In this document: one piece after another, positions 1 to 7,840 of the stretch | How the letters are laid out: each line of letters begins with the position of its first letter | Numbering within the stretch: position 1 is the first letter of the stretch | Assembly (NCBI GenBank): GCA_938041445.1 | Contig: CALISO010000020.1 | Span: 31,179 to 95,178 of the forward strand | Length of the DNA: 64,000 nucleotides | Origin: an uncultured Saprospiraceae bacterium | Lineage (GTDB): Bacteria > Bacteroidota > Bacteroidia > Chitinophagales > Saprospiraceae | Direction: 5' to 3' | Position numbers and translations under genes: made by a program | Notes under the pieces: model-generated | What the model was told of the DNA's origin: nothing | What the model saw: the letters and a program-made list of their open reading frames with translations, nothing else | Database searches by the model: none

Positions 1-430
1 TTACATAGAAATCATCGTCATTGTCTCCGTCAATATCTACTACCGTTACTCCCATATTCCACCCATCAGTATTTGTCAATTTTGCTGCTACAGTGACATC
101 TTCAAATGTAAAATTTCCTTTATTACGATAAAGTCTAATCCCTGTGTAATTACCAATTACAACGATATCAGGAAGATCATCATTGTCGATATTGATAATG
201 CCTATCCCACCACCTTGCAGTAGTCCATCATTGATAATTGGGTTAAACTGGGTGCTGTTTTCTACTTCATTTATAAAGTCTATTCCGGTATGGGAGGTCT
301 TGTGAGATTTGAAAAGTCCATTTGTAGAACCAGAGAATGGTTTGTCCATATCCGAGGAAGATCCTTGATCACCTGAACAGGCACAAAACAAACATATAAG
401 TGATATAAGTAATAGAGTGTAGTTTCTCAT
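1..430 (-). CDS. FG-GAP/VCBS-repeat lipoprotein, N-terminal part
   Basis: The reading frame starts at an ATG at 430 and runs off the window edge, so only about 143 N-terminal residues are visible. It begins with a lipoprotein signal (hydrophobic stretch ending in CLFCACSG, with the lipobox cysteine near residue 18), so the mature protein should be a membrane-anchored lipoprotein. It continues into Asp/Gly/Asn-rich repeats such as NIDNDDLPDIVVIGN and DIDGDNDDDFYV, the calcium-binding turns of FG-GAP/VCBS beta-propellers. The phrasing resembles the CRTAC1/UnbV-ASPIC proteins common in Bacteroidota, which are usually much longer (inference, since the C-terminus is missing). The substrate or ligand is unknown. 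Confidence 0.75.
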   Translation of the reverse strand, partial: MRNYTLLLISLICLFCACSGDQGSSSDMDKPFSGSTNGLFKSHKTSHTGIDFINEVENSTQFNPIINDGLLQGGGIGIINIDNDDLPDIVVIGNYTGIRLYRNKGNFTFEDVTVAAKLTNTDGWNMGVTVVDIDGDNDDDFYV

Positions 431-509
431 TCTTTATCGACGATTGGTTATAAAACTTGGTTGGCAAATATAGTAAAGACACTTGACAACATTGTATAGA
501 TACGGATAT

Positions 510-1145
510 CTACTTCCTGCCAAAATCAGCAGGAATCTCTCCCCATTCTTTGGTATTCCACTTTTCTATTGTGTGGTTATGAGTATTGTTCTTCAGCCAA
601 TGAAGTGCTCTATCCATCATTGCAAATAGGACTGCATTATCCTTAGTTTGTTTAAGTGTTGTTTTGACCTTCTTATTTCTTACCCAAGCCATAGCAGTTC
701 GGGAATCCGTATAGATATGCATCTTCTCTCCCGTCTGATTGAAGTAGGCAAGTGCATGTACTAGGGCTAGGAATTCCCCGATGTTATTTGTGCCCTGTTT
801 GAATGGACCCTTTCTGAACAATTCATCGCTAGTCTGCGTCCATACACCTCGATATTCCATTATACCTGGATTCCCACTACAAGCTGCGTCGACACAGAAG
901 CTTTCCATATTGATACCAAGAGATTCGTAGTGAAAACGGGTAATTTTTTCTTTTGCCGAAGACTTAGTTGGAGTATTATATTCGACTCCATTTGCATAAG
1001 CATCATTTGCCTCAGCTAGAGACTTGTAGGACTTGTACTTTGCACCCGGATATCCCTTAGTTTGTTGTAGGCATTCATCCCAAGTTTTGTAGATTCCTGG
1101 TGTCATACCCACCCAGACAACATAATATTTCTTTTTTTTGCCCAT
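510..1145 (-). CDS. rnhA: Ribonuclease HI with N-terminal viroplasmin domain
   Basis: A 211-residue cytoplasmic enzyme that cleaves the RNA strand of RNA-DNA hybrids. Residues 6-52 form a caulimovirus viroplasmin-type hybrid-binding domain (YYVVWVG, WDECLQQTKGYPGAKYK), followed by a lysine-rich linker. The RNase H fold starts near residue 82. The four catalytic acidic residues are visible: D86 (VDAACSGNPG), E124 (NIGEFLAL), D147 (YTDSRTA) and D207 near the C-terminus (PADFGRK). The two-domain layout and length match the bacterial and eukaryotic RNase H1 form that carries a hybrid-binding domain. Its ATG lies only 12 bases from the ATG of the divergent tatD gene, so promoters of both genes must extend into each other's coding regions or be very compact. 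Confidence 0.93.
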   Translation of the reverse strand: MGKKKKYYVVWVGMTPGIYKTWDECLQQTKGYPGAKYKSYKSLAEANDAYANGVEYNTPTKSSAKEKITRFHYESLGINMESFCVDAACSGNPGIMEYRGVWTQTSDELFRKGPFKQGTNNIGEFLALVHALAYFNQTGEKMHIYTDSRTAMAWVRNKKVKTTLKQTKDNAVLFAMMDRALHWLKNNTHNHTIEKWNTKEWGEIPADFGRK

Positions 1146-1157
1146 TCAAATAAGTAA

Positions 1158-1922
1158 ATGATAATGATTGATACACATGCTCACATCTATGACGAAGGAT
1201 TGATCAAAGATATTGATATCCTACTGACTGAAGCATCTCAAGCGGGAGTATCTCGCATCTATATGCCCAATATTGATCAATCAAGTATCGAGGCTCTTCA
1301 TCATCTTGCTGATACATATCCTGACCAATGCATTCCTATGATGGGACTGCATCCATGTTATGTAAAGGCTGATTATCAAGAGCAGTTGGCAGTGATTAGA
1401 GAACAGTATGATGATCGAAATTACGCAGGAGTAGGAGAGGTAGGATTGGATTACTACTGGGATACCACTTTCGTAAAAGAACAGAAAGAGTCTTTTGCTG
1501 AACAGATTAGTTGGGGACAGACTGATCAACTTCCGATAATTATCCACTCACGAGATAGCCTTGATGATACCATAGATATGATTGCCTCTGCTCAAGATGG
1601 TAGTCTACGAGGTATATTTCATTGCTTCAATGGGACGATTGAGCAGGCTAAAGCCGCTTTGGATACTGGATTTCACCTTGGTCTTGGTGGAGTGATTACA
1701 TTTAAGAATGCTAAACTTGATGATATGGTGAAGTATCTACCAGACGATAGAATTGTCTTAGAAACAGATGCACCTTACTTGACACCACATCCATATAGAG
1801 GTAAGCCTAATCAACCTAAATATCTCAACTTTGTTGCTCAAAAAATTGCTGAGTGCAAGGGTCAAGACTTCGAAGAAGTAGTGCAGTATACAACTGACAA
1901 CGCAATAAAGCTATTTGGTTAA
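1158..1922 (+). CDS. tatD: TatD family metal-dependent hydrolase (DNase)
   Basis: A 254-residue TIM-barrel amidohydrolase. Metal ligands of the TatD family are all present: H7 and H9 in DTHAHIY, E94 in GEVGLDYYWD, H130 in IIIHSRDS, H155 in GIFHCFNG and D204 in LETDAPYLTPHPYRG. TatD-type enzymes are metal-dependent 3'-5' exonucleases or DNases linked to DNA repair and quality control; the exact substrate here cannot be told from sequence. ATG codons occur at 1158 and 1164; the second places Met directly before IDTHAH and is equally possible. The stop overlaps the stop of the convergent EamA gene within the shared TTAA at 1919-1922. Confidence 0.92.
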   Translation: MIMIDTHAHIYDEGLIKDIDILLTEASQAGVSRIYMPNIDQSSIEALHHLADTYPDQCIPMMGLHPCYVKADYQEQLAVIREQYDDRNYAGVGEVGLDYYWDTTFVKEQKESFAEQISWGQTDQLPIIIHSRDSLDDTIDMIASAQDGSLRGIFHCFNGTIEQAKAALDTGFHLGLGGVITFKNAKLDDMVKYLPDDRIVLETDAPYLTPHPYRGKPNQPKYLNFVAQKIAECKGQDFEEVVQYTTDNAIKLFG

Positions 1923-2833
1923 GTGTCTTTTGAAGATTTTCGCTTGACAAGATAGATGCCAAATAGGATTAGTCCAAACCCAATGAAATGTGTCATCATC
2001 AATACCTCGCCATCAACGATTCCCCAGATGATTGCGATAATTGGAATCAAGTAGGAAACAAGTGATCCAAATACGGCATCAGTCTCTTGCACTAGTTTGT
2101 AAAATATGATTGTTGATAGTACTGTTCCTATCAACGCAAGAAATAGCACAGAAGATAAGGAAAGTAGTCGTTCAGGATGTTGTGTTGCATGTTCTACTAC
2201 ATCTGTCCATCCCAATAGGTATATCCAAGCAAAAATACCAACAGAACAAAACGACATAATTGTAATATCGAGTGGTTTAATTGTGTGAAGTTTTTCATTG
2301 ACAACGTTAACACTGATCCCATAACACATTGTAGCAATAACTATCAATAGTCCATAAAGAATGTGATCCATATTGGAATTGCCATCAGCATAGAGAATAA
2401 GGCAACTGGCTCCGATAAATCCGAAGAGAATCCCAAGCGCTTCAGTAATCTTGAATGTTCGTCGATAAAATAGCCATGCAATGATAATTGTAAATAGAGG
2501 TGTCAAGCTATTGAGTACTCCAGCGATTCCACTCTCTACTTTGACCTCAGCATTAGCGAATAGTAGGGCAGGGAGTAGATTGCCAGTCATACCTACGATA
2601 AAGAAAATGGGTAAGAACTTCCAATTCTGTTGCTTCAACCTATAGAGTAATATAGGTAGCACTGCCAATGTGGAAATACCCACTCTCAATGCTCCGACTT
2701 CATTAGGGCTGAATGCGATGAGTGATTTCTTGATCAATATAAATGAGCTGCCCCATATCAGTGACAAGCCTATTAGGACTGCCCAAGGTGTCAGTGGATT
2801 CGACCAAATGGATGGTGTTTGTTGCTGTAACAT
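1919..2833 (-). CDS. EamA/DMT superfamily permease
   Basis: A 304-residue inner-membrane protein with about ten hydrophobic segments arranged as two EamA halves (roughly residues 15-148 and 158-297). The first half has the family signature WGSSFILIKKSL and the mid-protein AEVKVESGIAGVLNSLTPLFT, typical of drug/metabolite transporters that export metabolites or amino acids. The substrate is unknown. The gene is convergent with tatD and their stop codons share the four bases TTAA, leaving no room for a terminator between them. Confidence 0.88.
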   Translation of the reverse strand: MLQQQTPSIWSNPLTPWAVLIGLSLIWGSSFILIKKSLIAFSPNEVGALRVGISTLAVLPILLYRLKQQNWKFLPIFFIVGMTGNLLPALLFANAEVKVESGIAGVLNSLTPLFTIIIAWLFYRRTFKITEALGILFGFIGASCLILYADGNSNMDHILYGLLIVIATMCYGISVNVVNEKLHTIKPLDITIMSFCSVGIFAWIYLLGWTDVVEHATQHPERLLSLSSVLFLALIGTVLSTIIFYKLVQETDAVFGSLVSYLIPIIAIIWGIVDGEVLMMTHFIGFGLILFGIYLVKRKSSKDT

Positions 2834-2928
2834 TGATAATGGAGAATCAAAAATTGAGCGGCAAAGTTAGATGTATTTTTAAGAATATATTGATGCGAGT
2901 AAGTCTGTCTTATTAATTCAAGTAGAAA

Positions 2929-2964
2929 CAAAAAAAGCAGGCTGCCATTGAAGACAACCTGCTT
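2929..2964 (-). terminator. Rho-independent terminator of the metallopeptidase gene
   Basis: Read on the minus strand, AAGCAGG (2958-2964) pairs with CCTGCTT (2935-2941), extended inward by about three further pairs including one G-T, and is followed by a run of seven T. It lies 30 bases past the stop of the minus-strand metallopeptidase gene. Confidence 0.8.
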
Positions 2965-2993
2965 CCGCTTATCTATGCGGTTGATGGATGGTT

Positions 2994-5900
2994 TTAGTTG
3001 ATCACAAGTCTTTGTTGATACCTTGCTTCATCAGTCAATACTGTGATGATGTATATATTAGGCTGATAACCAGTGGTTTGTATTGTTATGTTTTCGTTGC
3101 TACCAGGTTCTACACATTTGTAGATTAATCTTCCATTGATATCGTGGACAAATATTTCTTTGTCATTATCTGTAGTTATTACTTCCAGATAGACTTCAGT
3201 GTTTGCACTTACCGGATTGGGGTAAAGTGAGATAATAGGATCTTCAATGGTTTCCTTAGAGTCAGTAAATTCGCTAATTTCAGGTAAGACCTCTGGTATT
3301 GAAGATGAACCTCCACAAAGTTCTACTTTGATATCGTCAAGGAATATTTGATCCGAATTAGTACTCGCATCACATCTGAATCTCAATCTTGTGGTATTTG
3401 TAAAATTTCCTGTAATCTCTACAGTTTCAGTATAGAATGATCCGTTAGAAAAATCAGTACCTGATACCCAACTATCAACAACGCTATAGCTGCTTCCACC
3501 ATTATTTGATATTTCTAAAAGGAATTCTTCGTTTGTTTCCATACTATTAGGATAGAATGTAAATGTGACATTAATCTGAGAACTATTGTTAGCAGGGAGG
3601 TTGTCTGTCGATGTTGAAGAACTTGCACCTGAGTTATCTCTTATTCTGATACTGTAGTTTCCTGTCGCTGCGTAGAAACTGCTAAATATTCTAGTACAAT
3701 CACTGCCACCATCATTCCAGATACCCCAACCAAACTCAAATCCTTCATCATTGTAGACGCTGCAGTTAGTCTCTTCAATGCATCCATCTGAATTTGGAAT
3801 ACAAGCGTCATTATCATCAGGATCCTCACCAATACATAATCCATCTCCGTCTTCATCGGTATAGATTCCACCTTCGCATTCACAATCCTCCGATATCGAT
3901 TCACCAATTGTACAAGGATCTCCATCACTACAATTAAATCCTACAGTAGTGCAGTTATCGCAGTTTTCATTGTCAGGATTTGGAATACATGGATCACTAT
4001 CATCAGGATCTTGTGTCATACATACGCCATCTGCATCAAGATCAGTTGACACTCCACCTGTACAGTTGCAGTCACTATCATATGTTTCTCCTAGAGTGCA
4101 GCTATCTCCATCATCACAAGGAAGTCCTGTAGTCGTGCAACCCAGGTCATCACCACTACAGATTGAGATTTTTAGATTGTCAAGGTAAATTCGATCTGCA
4201 TTACTAGATGCATCACATCTTAGTCTCAATTTTGTTTGATCTGTGAATGAAACATCAGAAATCGTAGAACTTACTAAATAAAATGCATTGTTGTTGAATT
4301 CTGCTCCAGAGACCCACGACTCTACGATTGTGTATGTAGAGCCACCATTTGTGGATACTTCTAAGAAGAAATCTTCTCCAGTCTCCATACTTAGCGGATA
4401 GAACGCAAAATCTAATTGGATAGAAGACGCTTGTCCAGCAAGAAGGTTATCTGTAGTCGTGGAAGAACTTGCATTACTATTATCTCTTATCAAAATAGAA
4501 CGAGCTCCTTCATATGAATAGGATGATGATATTATTCTTATACAGTCACTACCACCATCATTCCAAATGCCCCATCCCGTTTCAATAGTTTCAAAATCAT
4601 ATTCTGTACATTCTACGGTACAATCCATTCCAGAATTATCCGGAACACAAGGATCATTATCATCAGTATCATCGCCTACGCAATACCCATCATTATCATC
4701 ATCAATAAATGTACCTACGCAGTTACAATTGGAATCAACGGTATCGCCTGTGGTACATGGGTCGCCATCATTACATACGTCTCCTATAGTTGTACATACA
4801 GGATCATTACTGCATGAATTCAAACAGCTAGCATTGTACACATTATCTCTAACCAAATCACCTGGTTGAGTGCCAAAGCCTAAGTTAAAGTCAATACCAA
4901 CTCCACTGAGCAGATGACAATAGCTCATAATGGTACCACTTGAAGGGATAGGCCCATCACATCCCTCATTAGCGCCAGCATCAGGTCCACAACCATCAAT
5001 AGCAGTATTGTTTCCATTCCAGGCACAAGCATGTGTATGTGGCGATCCCAAGTTGTGTCCGATCTCATGTGTCAATACTTCTACTGACCAAGAATAGACT
5101 GGTACTTCTTCATAGGAAGTCGTAATCCCACTATACCCAATTCCCCAATAGGAGTTACACAAGACATCGATATAGGCAACTCCTCCTTGTCCAAGTCCTA
5201 TGAGATGTGCTAAGTCACCATTATAGTTAGCATTAACCTCTGATTGAAATTGATTGAGATAATCGATAGCACTTGGTCCAGTGTATGGATCTAGAGTAGA
5301 CCATATCACCAATTCTTGTATATTGATATTGATAGACTCCGCTGCATATAGAGAAGATACTTGATTGAATAAACCAGTAATATAGTTAGCAGTAGCTGTG
5401 ACAGAACCAAAGCTATTATAGATGTCATAATCTACTTCTAGGTGCATACCTACACAATTGTCCGGATTTGCACGTTGATCAGAAGAGGGGTTTTGAGTGA
5501 TAGATTGTAAGTCATCGGCAATGCACTCAAATGTATTAAGCGCCTTCAGATCATCATTTTTGTAGTAAATGTATTGATTACTTGTTGTGAGCTTTGCAAG
5601 AGTTTTTTGATATTTTTTATTGATTATCATTCCCATTATCTCGTCATTACTGATAGAGATGGCAACCTTAGATTCTGGTTGTCCTGAGATAATCCCTCGA
5701 TAGTGAATAGATTGATCTACGATAAATTCAGTGCCTGACTCACCTTTGACAAGGATGTTGAATCCTGGATTAGTAATGTTGACTTGTCTTAACAGAAGGG
5801 TAGTGGGATTAACTGCATCATCCTCAAGGTTAATGGACAGTAATTCTGACTTACTTTGGTAAATGTTTTCTATAAGACTATGATCAATATCTAATACAAC

Positions 5901-6080
5901 ACCTTCCTCAAGTGCATTTGGGGTAGAAGACCTCAGGCCGTCAGAAGAAAGTGAAGGTTGAGACTGAAAAGTTTCTAGAGAAGGTATCTCATATAAACTT
6001 TGGAAAGTCTGACCATAACTTGATAGATGGAGCACACTCATAAGGAGTATGGATAGGAATGTAGATGGTATTCTAGTCAT
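2994..6080 (-). CDS. Secreted reprolysin-type metallopeptidase with type IX sorting domain
   Basis: A protein of 1028 residues from the ATG at 6080. An upstream in-frame ATG at 6176 exists, but the downstream one begins a clean signal peptide (MTRIPSTFL...SSYGQ) and sits 29 bases below a TACGTTTG promoter element. Order of parts: signal peptide; propeptide-like region to about residue 190; zinc metallopeptidase with the extended motif HEIGHNLGSPH (H338, H342, H348) of the M12B reprolysin clan; then two copies of a roughly 150-residue beta-rich module (each starting near GWGIWNDGGSDC) interleaved with three copies of a cysteine/aspartate-rich module of about 60 residues (CNDGDPCTTGD, then DDDNDGYC); finally a type IX secretion C-terminal domain (SLYPNPVSANTEVYLEV). 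It is probably an extracellular or surface-anchored protease exported by T9SS. The substrate is unknown. Confidence 0.9.
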   Translation of the reverse strand: MTRIPSTFLSILLMSVLHLSSYGQTFQSLYEIPSLETFQSQPSLSSDGLRSSTPNALEEGVVLDIDHSLIENIYQSKSELLSINLEDDAVNPTTLLLRQVNITNPGFNILVKGESGTEFIVDQSIHYRGIISGQPESKVAISISNDEIMGMIINKKYQKTLAKLTTSNQYIYYKNDDLKALNTFECIADDLQSITQNPSSDQRANPDNCVGMHLEVDYDIYNSFGSVTATANYITGLFNQVSSLYAAESININIQELVIWSTLDPYTGPSAIDYLNQFQSEVNANYNGDLAHLIGLGQGGVAYIDVLCNSYWGIGYSGITTSYEEVPVYSWSVEVLTHEIGHNLGSPHTHACAWNGNNTAIDGCGPDAGANEGCDGPIPSSGTIMSYCHLLSGVGIDFNLGFGTQPGDLVRDNVYNASCLNSCSNDPVCTTIGDVCNDGDPCTTGDTVDSNCNCVGTFIDDDNDGYCVGDDTDDNDPCVPDNSGMDCTVECTEYDFETIETGWGIWNDGGSDCIRIISSSYSYEGARSILIRDNSNASSSTTTDNLLAGQASSIQLDFAFYPLSMETGEDFFLEVSTNGGSTYTIVESWVSGAEFNNNAFYLVSSTISDVSFTDQTKLRLRCDASSNADRIYLDNLKISICSGDDLGCTTTGLPCDDGDSCTLGETYDSDCNCTGGVSTDLDADGVCMTQDPDDSDPCIPNPDNENCDNCTTVGFNCSDGDPCTIGESISEDCECEGGIYTDEDGDGLCIGEDPDDNDACIPNSDGCIEETNCSVYNDEGFEFGWGIWNDGGSDCTRIFSSFYAATGNYSIRIRDNSGASSSTSTDNLPANNSSQINVTFTFYPNSMETNEEFLLEISNNGGSSYSVVDSWVSGTDFSNGSFYTETVEITGNFTNTTRLRFRCDASTNSDQIFLDDIKVELCGGSSSIPEVLPEISEFTDSKETIEDPIISLYPNPVSANTEVYLEVITTDNDKEIFVHDINGRLIYKCVEPGSNENITIQTTGYQPNIYIITVLTDEARYQQRLVIN

Positions 6081-6108
6081 TACAAAGGTTGATAGGTTAA
6101 GAATAATA

Positions 6109-6116
6109 CAAACGTA
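6109..6116 (-). promoter_or_regulatory. Candidate -7 element TACGTTTG for the metallopeptidase gene
   Basis: Exact match to the Bacteroidota -7 consensus TAnnTTTG on the minus strand, 29 bases upstream of the chosen ATG at 6080. No convincing TTTG -33 element is seen. If used, transcription would begin near 6102, downstream of the alternative ATG at 6176, which supports the shorter protein. Confidence 0.4.
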
Positions 6117-6253
6117 TTGCTCTTCGCTGTTATAACATTCATGGTAAATCTCCAATTTTGACATAGGGATTTCCACTACATATTACACATATTACTAATG
6201 TCAAATACTATACCGAATAGTTGTCATTATGCTGAGTTCAATAAAGTTTAAAT

Positions 6254-6292
6254 GAAAAAAGGAGGGTAGATGATATAATCTACTCTCCTTTA
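6254..6292 (-). terminator. Terminator of the first ECF sigma operon
   Basis: A 14-bp stem with one G-T pair (6258-6271 with 6278-6291), loop GATATA, followed on the minus strand by a T run. It lies 25 bases after the stop of the Spy-like gene and would end the sigma operon. Confidence 0.85.
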
Positions 6293-6316
6293 GAGGGTTA
6301 TAAATATGAATGATAT

Positions 6317-6784
6317 TTATTTTTCTTGCTGGTTGTCTAATCTTCTTTCACCCATCCTTTCTCTAACCTTACCCAATACTTCTTTTTTGAAATTATCTTC
6401 AGCTTTGAGGTAGTTAAGTATCTGGACTGATGTCAAATGCTGTTCTAGCTCGCTTACTAATTGCTTAGTAAGATCAATTCTTGTTTGAGCAGTGTTTAGT
6501 CGTTGTGTATACAACTTCTTTGCATCTGATTCAGTCAGATCAGTAATCTCTTCTCCACTACGTTTTTTTGCTGATCCTCTCATAGATTTAAACTGCTCTT
6601 CATACTTATTCATAATAGGCCAGAACACCTGAGCATCTTCAGCTGATAGACTCATTTCCTTCGTGATGTATGCGACTCTCATACTTTCAATATTCTCTCG
6701 TCTTTCATCACTTCTACCTTCTCCTCTTTGGCCAAAAGCAATAGAAGAGAATAGCAATGCTGTAGTTAATAGTATGTATTTCAT
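6317..6784 (-). CDS. Periplasmic Spy/CpxP-like helical protein of an ECF sigma operon
   Basis: A 155-residue protein with a signal peptide (MKYILLTTALLFSSIAFGQ). The mature part is charged and helical, with Ser-Ala-Glu-Asp-Ala-Gln near residue 45 and a C-terminal LTSVQILNYLKAEDNFKKEV, which resembles the LTxxQ-type helices of Spy/CpxP periplasmic chaperones and of proteins annotated in Bacteroidota as sensors of ECF-type sigma factors. It is the third gene of a minus-strand operon after the sigma factor and a membrane protein, so a role in sensing envelope state is a reasonable inference. There is no direct evidence of its ligand. Confidence 0.7.
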   Translation of the reverse strand: MKYILLTTALLFSSIAFGQRGEGRSDERRENIESMRVAYITKEMSLSAEDAQVFWPIMNKYEEQFKSMRGSAKKRSGEEITDLTESDAKKLYTQRLNTAQTRIDLTKQLVSELEQHLTSVQILNYLKAEDNFKKEVLGKVRERMGERRLDNQQEK

Positions 6785-6816
6785 ATTTTTATATATTTAT
6801 ATTTGTTTTAATGTGT

Positions 6817-7224
6817 TTATATCAAGTCTAGAATATCATCCAAGTCTACATCTTCTAAGTAGTCAATGAGTTCGTCATCTTCGATAAAGTTGTCGCTCAA
6901 TAACTCACCAAATGCATCTAAGTCATCAAGTGTCAAAGCATCAGTATTATCAATCAAATAGTCTACGTAATCTATTCCTAAATCTGATTGTGATGACATT
7001 GTCTGATTATTATGCTCAGAAATTATGTAGACACCGATTGCAAAACATGCAGCTATTGATGCGTATTTCATCACTATGCTTATCAACTTCCTCTTAGGTT
7101 CGTTTTTGCTAGATGGATAGTCATCCTGAGCCATCGCAGTAATCTTAGCCATTGTAGCTGACTTTGAATTATCAAAGTAGTCTCTAGGCACTTTGAATTG
7201 TTTATTATGTCTATTCTCTTTCAT
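6817..7224 (-). CDS. Single-pass membrane protein, possible anti-sigma factor
   Basis: A 135-residue protein not matched to a named family. It has a basic N-terminal cytoplasmic part (KENRHNKQFKVPRDYFDN), one hydrophobic segment near residues 47-65 (ISIVMKYASIAACFAIGVYII), and a very acidic C-terminal periplasmic tail rich in Asp, Leu and Glu (DDLDAFGELL, DDELIDYLED). Its place, 7 bases after the ECF sigma stop, and its topology fit an anti-sigma factor, but no zinc-binding anti-sigma motif (HxxxCxxC) is present. The PRDYFDN N-terminal motif also occurs in short proteins encoded beside sigma factors in this phylum (recalled, not checked). Confidence 0.65.
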   Translation of the reverse strand: MKENRHNKQFKVPRDYFDNSKSATMAKITAMAQDDYPSSKNEPKRKLISIVMKYASIAACFAIGVYIISEHNNQTMSSQSDLGIDYVDYLIDNTDALTLDDLDAFGELLSDNFIEDDELIDYLEDVDLDDILDLI

Positions 7225-7231
7225 AGCTTTT

Positions 7232-7765
7232 TTAAAAAATATCTGAAGTGATCGAAGCTTTTATCTTTGTAACAGCATGGTGGTATGACGCCTTAAGTCC
7301 TCCAACTGAGGTGCCAAGTATCTCACTTATTTCGTTGTACTTCATGTCTTGGTAATACTTCATATTGAATACAAGCATCTGTTTTTCAGGTAGACTGTCG
7401 ATTGCTGTTTTTAACTGAATGACTGCTTCATTTCCTTCGAAATACGGATCACTTTGCAGTAAATGTGCAACACTACCTTCAAGTGTATTCGTAGCCAGTT
7501 TTCTCTTGGTCTTATGAGTTATCGCCTCATTAGTTGCTATCCGATAAAGCCAAGTATAAAGTGAAGACTTATTGTCAAATTTCGAAATGTTACGATAGAC
7601 CTTTACCCACACATTTTGTAGTACATCATCTGTATCTTCGTGTACAAGGACAATCCCTCTGACGTGCCAGTACAGTCTTTCCTGGTACTTGTCCAATAAC
7701 CCTTGGAACCCTTGCTCCAGTGTAGCAGTATTCAGAATAGAAGTGATGATAGATTGATCAGTCAA
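7232..7765 (-). CDS. ECF sigma-70 factor
   Basis: A 177-residue RNA polymerase sigma factor of the extracytoplasmic function class. Region 2 covers roughly residues 22-92 (YQERLYWHVRGIV, DVLQNVWVKVYRNI, LYTWLYRIATNEAI) and region 4 roughly 118-170 (LPEKQMLVFNMKYYQDMKYNEISEILGTSVGGLKASYHHAV), with the helix-turn-helix at the end. The start is a TTG at 7765; no ATG is available before region 4. It leads an operon with a membrane protein and a Spy-like periplasmic protein, which suggests control by an envelope signal. Confidence 0.9.
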   Translation of the reverse strand: MTDQSIITSILNTATLEQGFQGLLDKYQERLYWHVRGIVLVHEDTDDVLQNVWVKVYRNISKFDNKSSLYTWLYRIATNEAITHKTKRKLATNTLEGSVAHLLQSDPYFEGNEAVIQLKTAIDSLPEKQMLVFNMKYYQDMKYNEISEILGTSVGGLKASYHHAVTKIKASITSDIF

Positions 7766-7840
7766 GGATCTTTTTGCTTGTGTTCATCTACTTAGATAGC
7801 AGAATGACTTGAAGGTTTAATCCAGAAGAAAAATTATTGA

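Noticed and set aside
3641..4869. Antisense and alternate-frame reading frames within the metallopeptidase gene
   Set aside because: They arise from the repeated Asp/Cys-rich coding sequence and have no family features or own start context.
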